Made by a program: the position numbers and the translations under genes. From contig JAGCZH010000016.1 in assembly GCA_017960475.1 (NCBI GenBank), positions 111,126 through 175,125 on the forward strand: DNA of 64,000 bases. The letters are read 5' to 3'. The stretch comes from Bacteroidales bacterium (GTDB lineage Bacteria; Bacteroidota; Bacteroidia; Bacteroidales; P3). The notes below the pieces were generated by a model. It searched no databases. It was given only the letters and a program-made list of their open reading frames with translations, and was not told the origin of the DNA. Shown one piece after another: positions 54,887 through 62,398 of the stretch. Position 1 is the first letter of the stretch. Every line of letters begins with the position of its first letter.

Positions 54887-54912
54887 GGGTGTATTGGGAT
54901 TGTTAAGTTAAA

Positions 54913-54977
54913 GTGGGAGTTAAAATGGGAGTAAAAGAGGGAGTAAAAGAGGGAGTAAAAGAGGGAGTAAAAGAGGA
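54913..54977. repeat. 12-nt tandem repeat GAGGGAGTAAAA
   Basis: Three exact 12-nt units at 54937-54972, preceded by two degenerate units and followed by GAGGA. The array lies in the 211-nt gap between the NlpC/P60 start and the DUF4294 stop. Confidence 0.9.
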
Positions 54978-55097
54978 CAAATGAATATGTATTGTCCTGC
55001 GAGCAGCGCATAACTTCCTTTTTAACTTCCATCGAAGATTAACTTCCTTTTATTACTTCCCATTGTTTTACGTTAATATTTTTTTTCTGTTACTAGT

Positions 55098-55718
55098 TTA
55101 AAGTCTTCCCAGTTCCACAGATCTGGCGACACGGTCAAGGAGATTGTCCTCTTTGTTGCGTTGCGGGTCGAAACGCTCTTTCATGTTGAATCCGAACATG
55201 CGTGCGAAGGTGTTGTAGAACGAAGCGCGGAATTTACCTCTAAGGTCGGCGACAAGGGTATACGAGTTGTTGCCAGTCTCGCGGTCTACAAGTTTGAGAA
55301 GCACTTTGCCCTGCGAGAAGGTCATCTTCTCCAAATCTTCCTGGAATTCGTCAAGTAGCTCTCTCTCAACCTTTTTTATGTACTCGCTTCTTTTCTTTGG
55401 TGGCAAACTTGCCATCTCTTTCTCCAGTTCCTGCAGCCTGCGTCGTGCCTCCTTGGCGTAGGGGAGGGTCTTCTTCACGTTGCGGATAAGTTTCTGGTTT
55501 TTACGTATCTCTTTGTTTGTCAGCAGAGCCCATTTTGTGGCGATGGTTACAGTATTCAGATGTATAATAGGGATGGTATCACCATTTTGCACTGTGGCGT
55601 AACTCAGAATATGGTTAGTGCCATAGCCTTGCAGACCGGTGGTGTTTATGGGCGACTGGGCTGTTGCTATACCGCATGCCGCCAGAAGCAGATATGTTAG
55701 CAGCCTCGCTTTAGTCAT
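55098..55718 (-). CDS. DUF4294-family exported protein
   Basis: A 206-residue protein with signal peptide MTKARLLTYLLLAACGIATAQ. The DUF4294 core covers about 45-190: GDTIPIIHLNTVTI, then a highly charged helical region (NKEIRKNQKLIRNVKKTLPY, ARRRLQELEKEM), then KLVDRETGNNSYTLV and ASFYNTFARMFGFN. The family is restricted to Bacteroidetes and has no known activity. It is followed by a 12-nt repeat array and the NlpC/P60 gene. Confidence 0.88.
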   Translation of the reverse strand: MTKARLLTYLLLAACGIATAQSPINTTGLQGYGTNHILSYATVQNGDTIPIIHLNTVTIATKWALLTNKEIRKNQKLIRNVKKTLPYAKEARRRLQELEKEMASLPPKKRSEYIKKVERELLDEFQEDLEKMTFSQGKVLLKLVDRETGNNSYTLVADLRGKFRASFYNTFARMFGFNMKERFDPQRNKEDNLLDRVARSVELGRL

Positions 55719-55846
55719 GGTTATGAGATGTTATAAAAGACGTATGTTAATGTTGTATCACAAAAACAATACATGCGATGCTTGGTAAATAAATAACTGA
55801 ATAATCTGTCATTTCGTATCTTTAAACGTAAAAAACTTGTATAATA

Positions 55847-55891
55847 AAAGGTTTAAAAAGATAAAAAGGTTATAAAGGATTAAAGGGGAAA
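55847..55891. repeat. Five 9-nt units of AAAGGTTTA type
   Basis: AAAGGTTTA, AAAAGATAA, AAAGGTTAT, AAAGGATTA and AAGGGGAAA in register. Same family as 50604-50648. Confidence 0.75.
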
Positions 55892-55893
55892 GC

Positions 55894-55939
55894 GAATTTT
55901 GAATTTTCACAGGTCACAGGTCACTAATTTTCAATTTTC
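55894..55939. repeat. Adjacent 7-nt repeats: GAATTTT, CACAGGT, AATTTTC
   Basis: Two GAATTTT, then two CACAGGT and a partial third, then two AATTTTC units. The 7-nt period starts almost where the 9-nt array ends. Confidence 0.85.
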
Positions 55940-56029
55940 TTCACTGGATTTTTTTTATTTTCAAGGTGTTCAGTTCCCCTTCGGGGTGCAATTTTCAATT
56001 TCTGCTAAGGATATCCCAGGATTTTTATG

Positions 56030-56037
56030 TACATTTG
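56030..56037 (+). promoter_or_regulatory. Putative -7 box of the PlsC-like gene
   Basis: TACATTTG, exact TANNTTTG, 42 nt before the chosen ATG. Confidence 0.45.
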
Positions 56038-56078
56038 CAAAACAAAACAATTGTTAATCCCATCATATATCTTTGTCA

Positions 56079-57458
56079 ATGAAAGCGATACAAGATAATA
56101 ATGTATTATATAATATATTGAGTCCTCTTGTGCAGTTTGGTACTCGATGCCATTATCAGAGTTTTGATGTCCATGGTTTGGAGAACCTTCCCACAGACGG
56201 GGCTTATATCATCGCTCCCTGCCATCAGCAGGCTCTTATGGAGCCTTTGGCGGTACTCAATTTCGCTCCTAAGCCTCCTGTTTTCCTTGCCCGTGCCGAC
56301 ATCTTCGCCAAGCCTGTAATCCGCGCCATCCTGACTTTCCTCAAGATACTTCCTGTCTATCGCATTCGTGACGGACAGAGCAACCTCGGCAAAAACAACG
56401 AGATCTTTGACCGCTCTCGCGATGTCCTTCTCGACGGGTTCCCACTCTGCCTTATGGCCGAAGGGCGCCACAACGACCGTCACCATTTGCTCCCAATGGG
56501 CAAAGGTATGTTCCGCATTGCCGGTGAGACGCAGCTCAAACTCGGCGACCACCCTCTCTATATTGTGCCTACGGGTATCGACTTCGACGAGTATGAGCGC
56601 CCCTATGCCAACCTCGTTGTCAATATCGGCAAACCTATTCCTGTGCAGCCTTTCATGAAGGATTTTGTCGAAAACGAGCCTGTGGCTCTCAACGCAATGC
56701 GTAATGCTCTCTCCTCCGCGCTCAGTCCCCTTATGCATGACATTCGTCATGAGGAGTATTATGACGAGATACTCACAGTATCACAGGTTCTTAACACTTC
56801 CGAACGTAAGCGTAAAGGGCTCCGCAACAATGCCTGGAACCGTTTCATAACTCGTCAGGCCATCTCTCAGCGGCTCGACGCCTGCGCCGAGACTCCCGAC
56901 AAAAAATACAACACGATAATAGAAACTGCTCGGGAATACCTCGATATATGCCGTCAGCTGCGCATGCGCCCTGTGGCAGCCTCCAACCACTGGAGCTTTC
57001 CGGTCACCCTTTTGGCGTTGCTTCCTCTTTTGGCGCTTCTTGCCGCGGCCATCATGGTTCCCGCTGTTCGCTGGATTCTCCTTTTCTGCCTGGTCTGTTT
57101 TCCCATACCTCTTTTGCCTACCCATCTTTTGGTGCGTTCCTTTATCGGTGACCCACAGTTCCGCAGCTCCGTCAATTTCGGCATACGCTTCGTGTTCTCA
57201 ATATTATACGGCATTGTTATAGGCGTTGTTATGGCATGCTGTGGTGGCATGTGGATGGACAACCTTTTACCGTTGGGAGCCTGGTGGGGTTTGGTGGCTG
57301 TCGCTGTGGTTCATCTTGGCGCCATGGTGTCGGGACCTGTCGTCAATGGTCTCAAAGCCGTGGGCAACAATCTGCGCTACTGGCTTCTATGGGTGTTGAA
57401 ACACAGTAAGATAAAATCCTTGAAAGATGCCCAACAGCGTCTGATAGAGAGTTTCTAG
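56079..57458 (+). CDS. PlsC-family acyltransferase with C-terminal membrane segments
   Basis: A 459-residue membrane acyltransferase from ATG 56079; a TTG 6 nt earlier is the alternative. The acyltransferase domain covers about 30-230. It has APCHQQALMEPLA, where His49 is followed five residues later by Glu55 instead of the usual Asp, then LMAEGRHND in the EGTRS position and a VPTGIDFDEY block. Residues 300-440 hold about four membrane helices. Relatives add acyl chains to lysophosphatidic acid or other lipids. Its stop overlaps the convergent MBL gene by 4 nt. Confidence 0.85.
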   Translation: MKAIQDNNVLYNILSPLVQFGTRCHYQSFDVHGLENLPTDGAYIIAPCHQQALMEPLAVLNFAPKPPVFLARADIFAKPVIRAILTFLKILPVYRIRDGQSNLGKNNEIFDRSRDVLLDGFPLCLMAEGRHNDRHHLLPMGKGMFRIAGETQLKLGDHPLYIVPTGIDFDEYERPYANLVVNIGKPIPVQPFMKDFVENEPVALNAMRNALSSALSPLMHDIRHEEYYDEILTVSQVLNTSERKRKGLRNNAWNRFITRQAISQRLDACAETPDKKYNTIIETAREYLDICRQLRMRPVAASNHWSFPVTLLALLPLLALLAAAIMVPAVRWILLFCLVCFPIPLLPTHLLVRSFIGDPQFRSSVNFGIRFVFSILYGIVIGVVMACCGGMWMDNLLPLGAWWGLVAVAVVHLGAMVSGPVVNGLKAVGNNLRYWLLWVLKHSKIKSLKDAQQRLIESF

Positions 57459-58156
57459 ATTTGTCTAGAAAAAAAATCCACTTCAGGGAAGAGCTCTTTC
57501 AGCTCGGCAATGCCCGCTTCGACTTCGTCGTTGCGTTCCCAGCAATGCATAGGGTAGAAGTGCTTGGTGTTTATCTGCTGCAGCCACTGGCAGGAGCCTC
57601 GCAACATCTCGCTGCCCAACCGAGGGTCGACAGGGAACATAACATAATCCACGCTCTTGGTTATTGCCCTCACTTCCCTGAGGTTGGAGATGAACATACC
57701 CTCCATCTCATCAAGCGTGCATTTTATATGCTCTTTTTCGTTCTCGGGGAAATACCAGTTGTTGTTATCCCCGGCATGATATATTGTGGTACCGTCGGGC
57801 AGAGTGATTAATGTGGCTATACCCACATCTGTCGAGCGCAACGCATTGAGACGTAGATTCTCATCTTCATAGATGTCACCAGGGCGCAGGATCGCTGTTG
57901 GACGTTCCTTGTCTATGCGGCGTCTTTTCTGTGTGTCGTACGACACCAGCAAGTGCGCATCGCCATAGTTCAGTATCTCCTCATTGTAGTGGTCTTCATG
58001 GAAATGCGACACCACGAAATAGAGCTCTCTGTCGCCGCGCTCTTCAATCATTTTATGAAGTGTGCCGCGGTCATCGTCCTTCCAATAGTCGTACACTACC
58101 AAGGCACTCTCGGTCTCTAGAGCGAAGCAACTGTGAAATATGTATGTAATGTTCAA
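57455..58156 (-). CDS. MBL-fold metallo-hydrolase
   Basis: A 233-residue metallo-beta-lactamase-fold protein. It has the metal motif VSHFHEDHYN (HxHxDH), a later YHAGDNNNWYF with the next ligands and MFPVDPRLGSE near 180. The pattern is that of the YtnP/UlaG-like broad group; the substrate is unknown. The stop codon shares the palindrome CTAG with the stop of the PlsC-like gene on the other strand. Confidence 0.88.
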   Translation of the reverse strand: MNITYIFHSCFALETESALVVYDYWKDDDRGTLHKMIEERGDRELYFVVSHFHEDHYNEEILNYGDAHLLVSYDTQKRRRIDKERPTAILRPGDIYEDENLRLNALRSTDVGIATLITLPDGTTIYHAGDNNNWYFPENEKEHIKCTLDEMEGMFISNLREVRAITKSVDYVMFPVDPRLGSEMLRGSCQWLQQINTKHFYPMHCWERNDEVEAGIAELKELFPEVDFFSRQI

Positions 58157-58205
58157 GATATCAGTGTCATTCCGTCTTGTCAGACGTGTTGTGTATTAGT
58201 TTGTG

Positions 58206-59933
58206 TTAATCTATTTTTTTACCTCCAATGGCTTCGCTGACATTGATGATGTAGTCGCCAAGTTTTTCATACAAAGCGTAAAGGCCGCTGTAGGCGTTGC
58301 CTATGGCGTAGTTGTAAATGCCAAGTTTCAGAGCGTCGAGGTGTTGCGACCTCAGCATGTCGCGGTAAGCGTTGATGTCGTTCTCGGCAGCATAGGCGGC
58401 GTCGAGGTCCACATTGTCGTAGTCTTTGAGATTGCTGTCCATAACGTCTAGGGCCTTTTGCACCAGTTCGCTCATGTGTGCTAGGTTTGCGTTGAGGCTT
58501 GCGTCGAAATGGACTGCATCCTCGCGTTTGTTTTTGCGAGTCATGGCTATTTGGTATATTGCGTCGCCAATGCTTTCAAGGTTGTCGATAATGCGCAGCA
58601 TCGAGCTTATTCGTTCCGAACCATGCTGGCTGACATCGCCAGAGCCCACACGGGTAAGGAATTTGGTGATTTCCTGCTCCATTCTGTCGGTTATGCCCTC
58701 GTATTTTTCTATGCGGTGCATAATAGCCTCGAATTCATCTTCGTTTTTAGCGGTGCGAAGACCGGGCAGGAAGGTGTACATACGCAGCACACGTTGTGAG
58801 AAGACCTCTATTTCGCTCTTGGCCGACTGCAAGTTGAGCTCGGCCGTGGAGAGCCAGTTGCCTTCGATATAGGTGAGGCGGAAGTCGTCTTCGTTCTCCT
58901 CCACAGGGCTCTTCACCATCCAGTTTACTATTTTCAGTATCTGGGGAATAAAGAAGGCAAGTATAATTGTGTTGCAGACATTGAAGATGGTGTGGAACAA
59001 CGATATTGCCAATGGTACCGACTCGCGGTTGTATAGCGGGTCGTCAATAGAGGCATAGGGGCTGCAACCGGTAATGGAATTGGTGGCGTAAGCAATAAGT
59101 TGCATCAACGGAGAGAAGAAAATGAGTGTTAGGATGACGCCAACAACGTTGAATACTAGGTGGGCACGTGCTGCTTTCTTGCCAGCGGCATTGGCAACAA
59201 GTGCTGCCAGGTTGGCGGTGATGGTGGTACCTATGTTCTGACCCATCACTAGCGCCACGGCGACATCAAAGCCTATCCATCCATTGTAGCACATCACCAA
59301 TGTGATGGCCATCATGGCTGCGGAGGCCTGTACTAAGCAGGTAAGTATGGCTCCTATGGCTATGAATATAAGTATTGACCAGAAACCAAAGTCGCTGAGT
59401 GTCGATATGGCGTGGAGGAAATTGGGGTATTGGTCAAGGTTGGCCAGAGGCTCTTGCAACAGCTCCATACCAACAAGGAGAAGGGCAAGACCTATAACGG
59501 TCTGACCTATAGATTTCATTCTGTCGCGACCCGAGAAGACGAAAAACAAGCTTATTGCCGCCAACAGCATAGGCAAACTGAATCCTCCGGCGCTGTCGCC
59601 AAGACCGAAAAGGGTGATGATCCACGCTGTCACAGTGGTGCCAATGTTGGCTCCCATAATGACTGCCACGGCGCCAGCTAGCGATAGGAGTCCGGCGTTG
59701 ACAAAGCCTACCACCATCACTGTCGTTGCCGACGAGCTCTGAATGGCGGCGGTGACAACAGTACCTGTCAGAATGCCACTTATTGGATTGCCAGTGATGT
59801 GCTTCAGCACCGAACGCATTTTGCTTCCGGCTATTTTCTGCAGACCTTCGCTCATAAGCTTCATGGCAAAGAGGAACACAGCCAAAGCTCCCACTAAATT
59901 CAAAATTACAAATACAATGTCGCTAAAACTCAT
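58206..59933 (-). CDS. Na/Pi cotransporter family protein with PhoU-like domain
   Basis: A 575-residue membrane protein. Its N-terminal 330 residues contain two inverted membrane repeats with the Na/Pi QSS motifs: AAIQSSSATTVMVVGF near 60 and CLVQASAAMMAITLV near 205. A cytoplasmic PhoU-like helical domain follows at about 350-560 (RISSMLRIIDNLESIGDAIY). This is the NptA/YjbB-type architecture for phosphate export or uptake. It has a -7 box overlapping an inverted repeat just upstream. Confidence 0.92.
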   Translation of the reverse strand: MSFSDIVFVILNLVGALAVFLFAMKLMSEGLQKIAGSKMRSVLKHITGNPISGILTGTVVTAAIQSSSATTVMVVGFVNAGLLSLAGAVAVIMGANIGTTVTAWIITLFGLGDSAGGFSLPMLLAAISLFFVFSGRDRMKSIGQTVIGLALLLVGMELLQEPLANLDQYPNFLHAISTLSDFGFWSILIFIAIGAILTCLVQASAAMMAITLVMCYNGWIGFDVAVALVMGQNIGTTITANLAALVANAAGKKAARAHLVFNVVGVILTLIFFSPLMQLIAYATNSITGCSPYASIDDPLYNRESVPLAISLFHTIFNVCNTIILAFFIPQILKIVNWMVKSPVEENEDDFRLTYIEGNWLSTAELNLQSAKSEIEVFSQRVLRMYTFLPGLRTAKNEDEFEAIMHRIEKYEGITDRMEQEITKFLTRVGSGDVSQHGSERISSMLRIIDNLESIGDAIYQIAMTRKNKREDAVHFDASLNANLAHMSELVQKALDVMDSNLKDYDNVDLDAAYAAENDINAYRDMLRSQHLDALKLGIYNYAIGNAYSGLYALYEKLGDYIINVSEAIGGKKID

Positions 59934-59959
59934 AGATAAAGTATTGAATACAAATAAAA

Positions 59960-59993
59960 TGTGACGTTGGTAAAATAATCTTCCAACGTCACA
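59960..59993. promoter_or_regulatory. 11-bp perfect inverted repeat between rnr and the Na/Pi gene
   Basis: TGTGACGTTGG, 12-nt loop, CCAACGTCACA. On the minus strand it is followed by TTTTATTTG, so it could end rnr. It also sits where transcription from the -7 box at 59999-59992 would start, so an operator or leader hairpin is equally possible. Confidence 0.6.
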
Positions 59994-59999
59994 AAAATA
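59992..59999 (-). promoter_or_regulatory. Putative -7 box of the Na/Pi cotransporter gene
   Basis: TATTTTTG on the minus strand, exact TANNTTTG, 59 nt before the start codon and touching the inverted repeat. Confidence 0.4.
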
Positions 60000-60063
60000 C
60001 TTACACTCTACAAATAATGAGAAAAATGACGGTTACGTTTTTGTTAAGATTTTTCTGGAAGGA

Positions 60064-62328
60064 CTATCTCTTGTTTTTTCTTGTCCGACCAGTCCGACCA
60101 GTCTGACCTGTCCGACTGGTCTGGCTAGTTTTTCTGGTCTCCTCTTCTTCCACGAGGTCGAAGTCTATCTGCTTTTTCAGCATGTCTACGTTGCGCACAC
60201 TGATCTTCACAGCGTCGCCCAGTTTATAGCATTTGCCGTAGCGGCGGCCTATCACCTGGTAGTTGTCCTCGTCGAGCATGTAGTAGTCGCCTTTCAACGA
60301 TCCAATGGGTATCATGCCTTCGCATTTGTTGCCCTCAATCTCTGCATATATACCCCATTTGCTCACTCCCGATATGTTGGCGTCGAACACTTTGCCTATC
60401 TTGTCGCTGAGGTATTCGGCTTGCTTGTATTTCACGCTGGTGCGTTCTGCGTCGGCGGCTTTCTTCTCCATTATGGAGCAGTGTTTGCAGTATTCTTCAT
60501 ATTCGTTGGCGTCGACGCTGCTGCCGCCCTCGAGATAGCGTTCCAACAGACGGTGCACCATCAAGTCAGGGTAACGGCGTATGGGTGATGTGAAATGGGT
60601 GTAGAATGGGAACGCCAACCCATAGTGGCCTATGTTTTCGGTCGAATAGTAGGCCTTCGACATTGTGCGTATGGCTATGCTGTCAATCATGTACTCTTCA
60701 CCGCGACCGGCAATTTGTTCGAAGAGCCTGTTGTAGCTGTCGGCCAAGGCTTTGCGGCTACCTACTTTCATTTTGAAGCCCAGCTTGGTGACAAATTCCA
60801 CGAAGGTGTTCAGTTTCTCCGGATTGGGCTCGTCATGGACGCGGTAAACAAAGGTCTTGGCCTGACTTGTCTGACCTGTCCGACTAGTCCGACTGGTCCG
60901 ACTAGTCCGACTAGTGGAACCAGAAAACTCCGCCACGTTGCGGTTGGCGAGCAGCATAAATTCTTCTATCAGCCAGTTGGCCTCTTTCTGTTCTTTGATA
61001 TATACTCCTATGGGTTTGCCATTTTCGTCAAGTTTGAACTTCACTTCCTGACTCTCGAAGTTGATGGCGCCCTCTTTGTAGCGAGCCTCCCTCAGTATCG
61101 TTGCCAGCTTGTGCAACTCACGGATGGCAAGAGCAGTGTCTGACTGGTCGGACCTGTCTGACTGGTCAGACTCAATTATCTCCTGTGCCTCTTCGTAGCT
61201 GTAGCGACGGTCGCTGCATATCACCGTCTTTCCAAACCAGCGGTTCAGCACTTCGGCTTTTTCGTTCATCTCAAAGACGGCGCTGAAACACAGCTTGTCC
61301 TCGTTGGGGCGTAGCGAGCACACCTCGTTGCAGAGTTTTTCAGGCAGCATGGGGATGGTGCGGTCTACAAGGTATACACTGGTGCCACGGTCGTAGGCCT
61401 CACGGTCTATGGCACTGCCAGGGCGGACGTAATACGACACGTCGGCTATATGAACGCCAACTTCGAAATTGCCGTTTTTGAGATGCTGGAACGAGATGGC
61501 GTCGTCAAAGTCCTTGGCGTCGGCGGGGTCGATGGTGAATGTCGTCGTTTTGCGGAAGTCGCGTCGGCTTTCCATCTCTTTCTTCGTGGGGTTCTTTATT
61601 TTCGAAGCTTCTTCCTCAGCCTCGGCGGGGAAGTCGAGAGGGAAGTCATATTCTGCCAGTATAGACTGCATCTCCACGTTGTTGTCGCCGGGGCGTCCTA
61701 GGCGTTTCACCACACGACCCACGGGGTTGTGCATCTGCTCTGGCCAGTCGGTCATCTCTACCACTGCTTTCTCGCCGTCCTCGGCACCTGCCAAGTCGCT
61801 GAGAGGTATAAAGATGTCAACCACCATGTTGCGGTTGTCGCACACCAGGAAGGCGAATTTGTCCATCTTCTGAATGCGACCCACAAAGCGGCTTTTGGCT
61901 CGCTGCAGTATCTCCACCACCTGGCCTTCGGGTTTGTGCATCTTGCGCTGAGGGAACATAAGAACCTTCACCCTGTCTCCGTGAAGAGCGTGGCGGGTGT
62001 AGTTGGGGGCTATCATAACATCTTCGCGACCCTCTTCCTCGGGAATGACATAGGCTTTGCCTGTCTGCTTCATATCGATGGTGCCTATGATGTAGTTCTT
62101 GGGAAGCAGGTCGTCGTTGATATATTTCGGGTTGATCTTGTATTTGCCGCGACCCTCTTCGACGAGAATTTTGTTTTCTGCCATCTCGAGAATTGTCGAC
62201 TGCACCAACTGTCGCGAGGCTTTGTCATAAGCGCCTACTTTCGACGAAATCTGCTTGTAGTTGAATGCGGTAAAGGGTGAGTTTGCAAAGATTTTCAGTA
62301 TTTTGGTTTGAGTGTTTTCTGTAGTCAT
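60064..62328 (-). CDS. rnr: Ribonuclease R
   Basis: A 3'-5' exoribonuclease that degrades structured RNA. It has 754 residues: an N-terminal winged helix (about 1-65), two cold-shock domains, and the RNB catalytic domain with FTIDPADAKDFDDAIS (metal-binding aspartates near 265-275) and LCNEVCSLRPNEDKLCFSA. The S1 domain is at about 645-730 and the C-terminus is basic. Three low-complexity inserts come from the same 9-nt DNA repeat: ESDQSDRSDQSD, SRTSRTSRTSRTGQT and SQTSRTGQTGRTGRT. The first two sit in surface loops of the RNB region and the third lies in the tail, so the enzyme should still fold. Confidence 0.96.
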   Translation of the reverse strand: MTTENTQTKILKIFANSPFTAFNYKQISSKVGAYDKASRQLVQSTILEMAENKILVEEGRGKYKINPKYINDDLLPKNYIIGTIDMKQTGKAYVIPEEEGREDVMIAPNYTRHALHGDRVKVLMFPQRKMHKPEGQVVEILQRAKSRFVGRIQKMDKFAFLVCDNRNMVVDIFIPLSDLAGAEDGEKAVVEMTDWPEQMHNPVGRVVKRLGRPGDNNVEMQSILAEYDFPLDFPAEAEEEASKIKNPTKKEMESRRDFRKTTTFTIDPADAKDFDDAISFQHLKNGNFEVGVHIADVSYYVRPGSAIDREAYDRGTSVYLVDRTIPMLPEKLCNEVCSLRPNEDKLCFSAVFEMNEKAEVLNRWFGKTVICSDRRYSYEEAQEIIESDQSDRSDQSDTALAIRELHKLATILREARYKEGAINFESQEVKFKLDENGKPIGVYIKEQKEANWLIEEFMLLANRNVAEFSGSTSRTSRTSRTSRTGQTSQAKTFVYRVHDEPNPEKLNTFVEFVTKLGFKMKVGSRKALADSYNRLFEQIAGRGEEYMIDSIAIRTMSKAYYSTENIGHYGLAFPFYTHFTSPIRRYPDLMVHRLLERYLEGGSSVDANEYEEYCKHCSIMEKKAADAERTSVKYKQAEYLSDKIGKVFDANISGVSKWGIYAEIEGNKCEGMIPIGSLKGDYYMLDEDNYQVIGRRYGKCYKLGDAVKISVRNVDMLKKQIDFDLVEEEETRKTSQTSRTGQTGRTGRTRKNKR
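60083..60127. repeat. 9-nt repeat inside rnr, C-terminal tail
   Basis: Five units of GTCCGACCA type, encoding Thr-Gly/Ser-Arg/Gln triplets at the C-terminus of RNase R. Confidence 0.9.
60862..60915. repeat. 9-nt repeat inside rnr, RNB-domain loop
   Basis: Six units of CCGACTAGT type, encoding Thr-Ser-Arg triplets between LLANRNVAEF and KTFVYRVHDEP. Confidence 0.92.
61138..61164. repeat. 9-nt repeat inside rnr, read in another frame
   Basis: Three units of GTCTGACTG type and a partial fourth, encoding Asp-Gln-Ser triplets. The repeat is the same as at 60862-60915 but is read in a different codon phase. Confidence 0.88.
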
Positions 62329-62398
62329 ATTCTTTTATATATATGTTTCTTTTTCGTTATAACGATATAGTGTTAAAATGGTCTTCCCGCTTTTCGTT

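Larger units (their letters stand above)
55719..56078. other. Repeat-rich intergenic region between the DUF4294 and PlsC-like genes
   Basis: 360 nt divergent region. It holds a 9-nt array (55847-55891), 7-nt arrays (55894-55939), a CCCC-TTC-GGGG hairpin at 55976-55986, another AATTTTC-type pair near 55990, and a -7 box for the downstream gene. No ORF. Confidence 0.75.

Noticed and set aside
56106..56750. 214-codon frame opposite the PlsC-like gene
   Set aside because: Antisense shadow; the acyltransferase motifs are on the plus strand.
60862..60915. Possible CRISPR array in rnr
   Set aside because: Nine-base units without spacers, inside an open frame; a simple tandem repeat.
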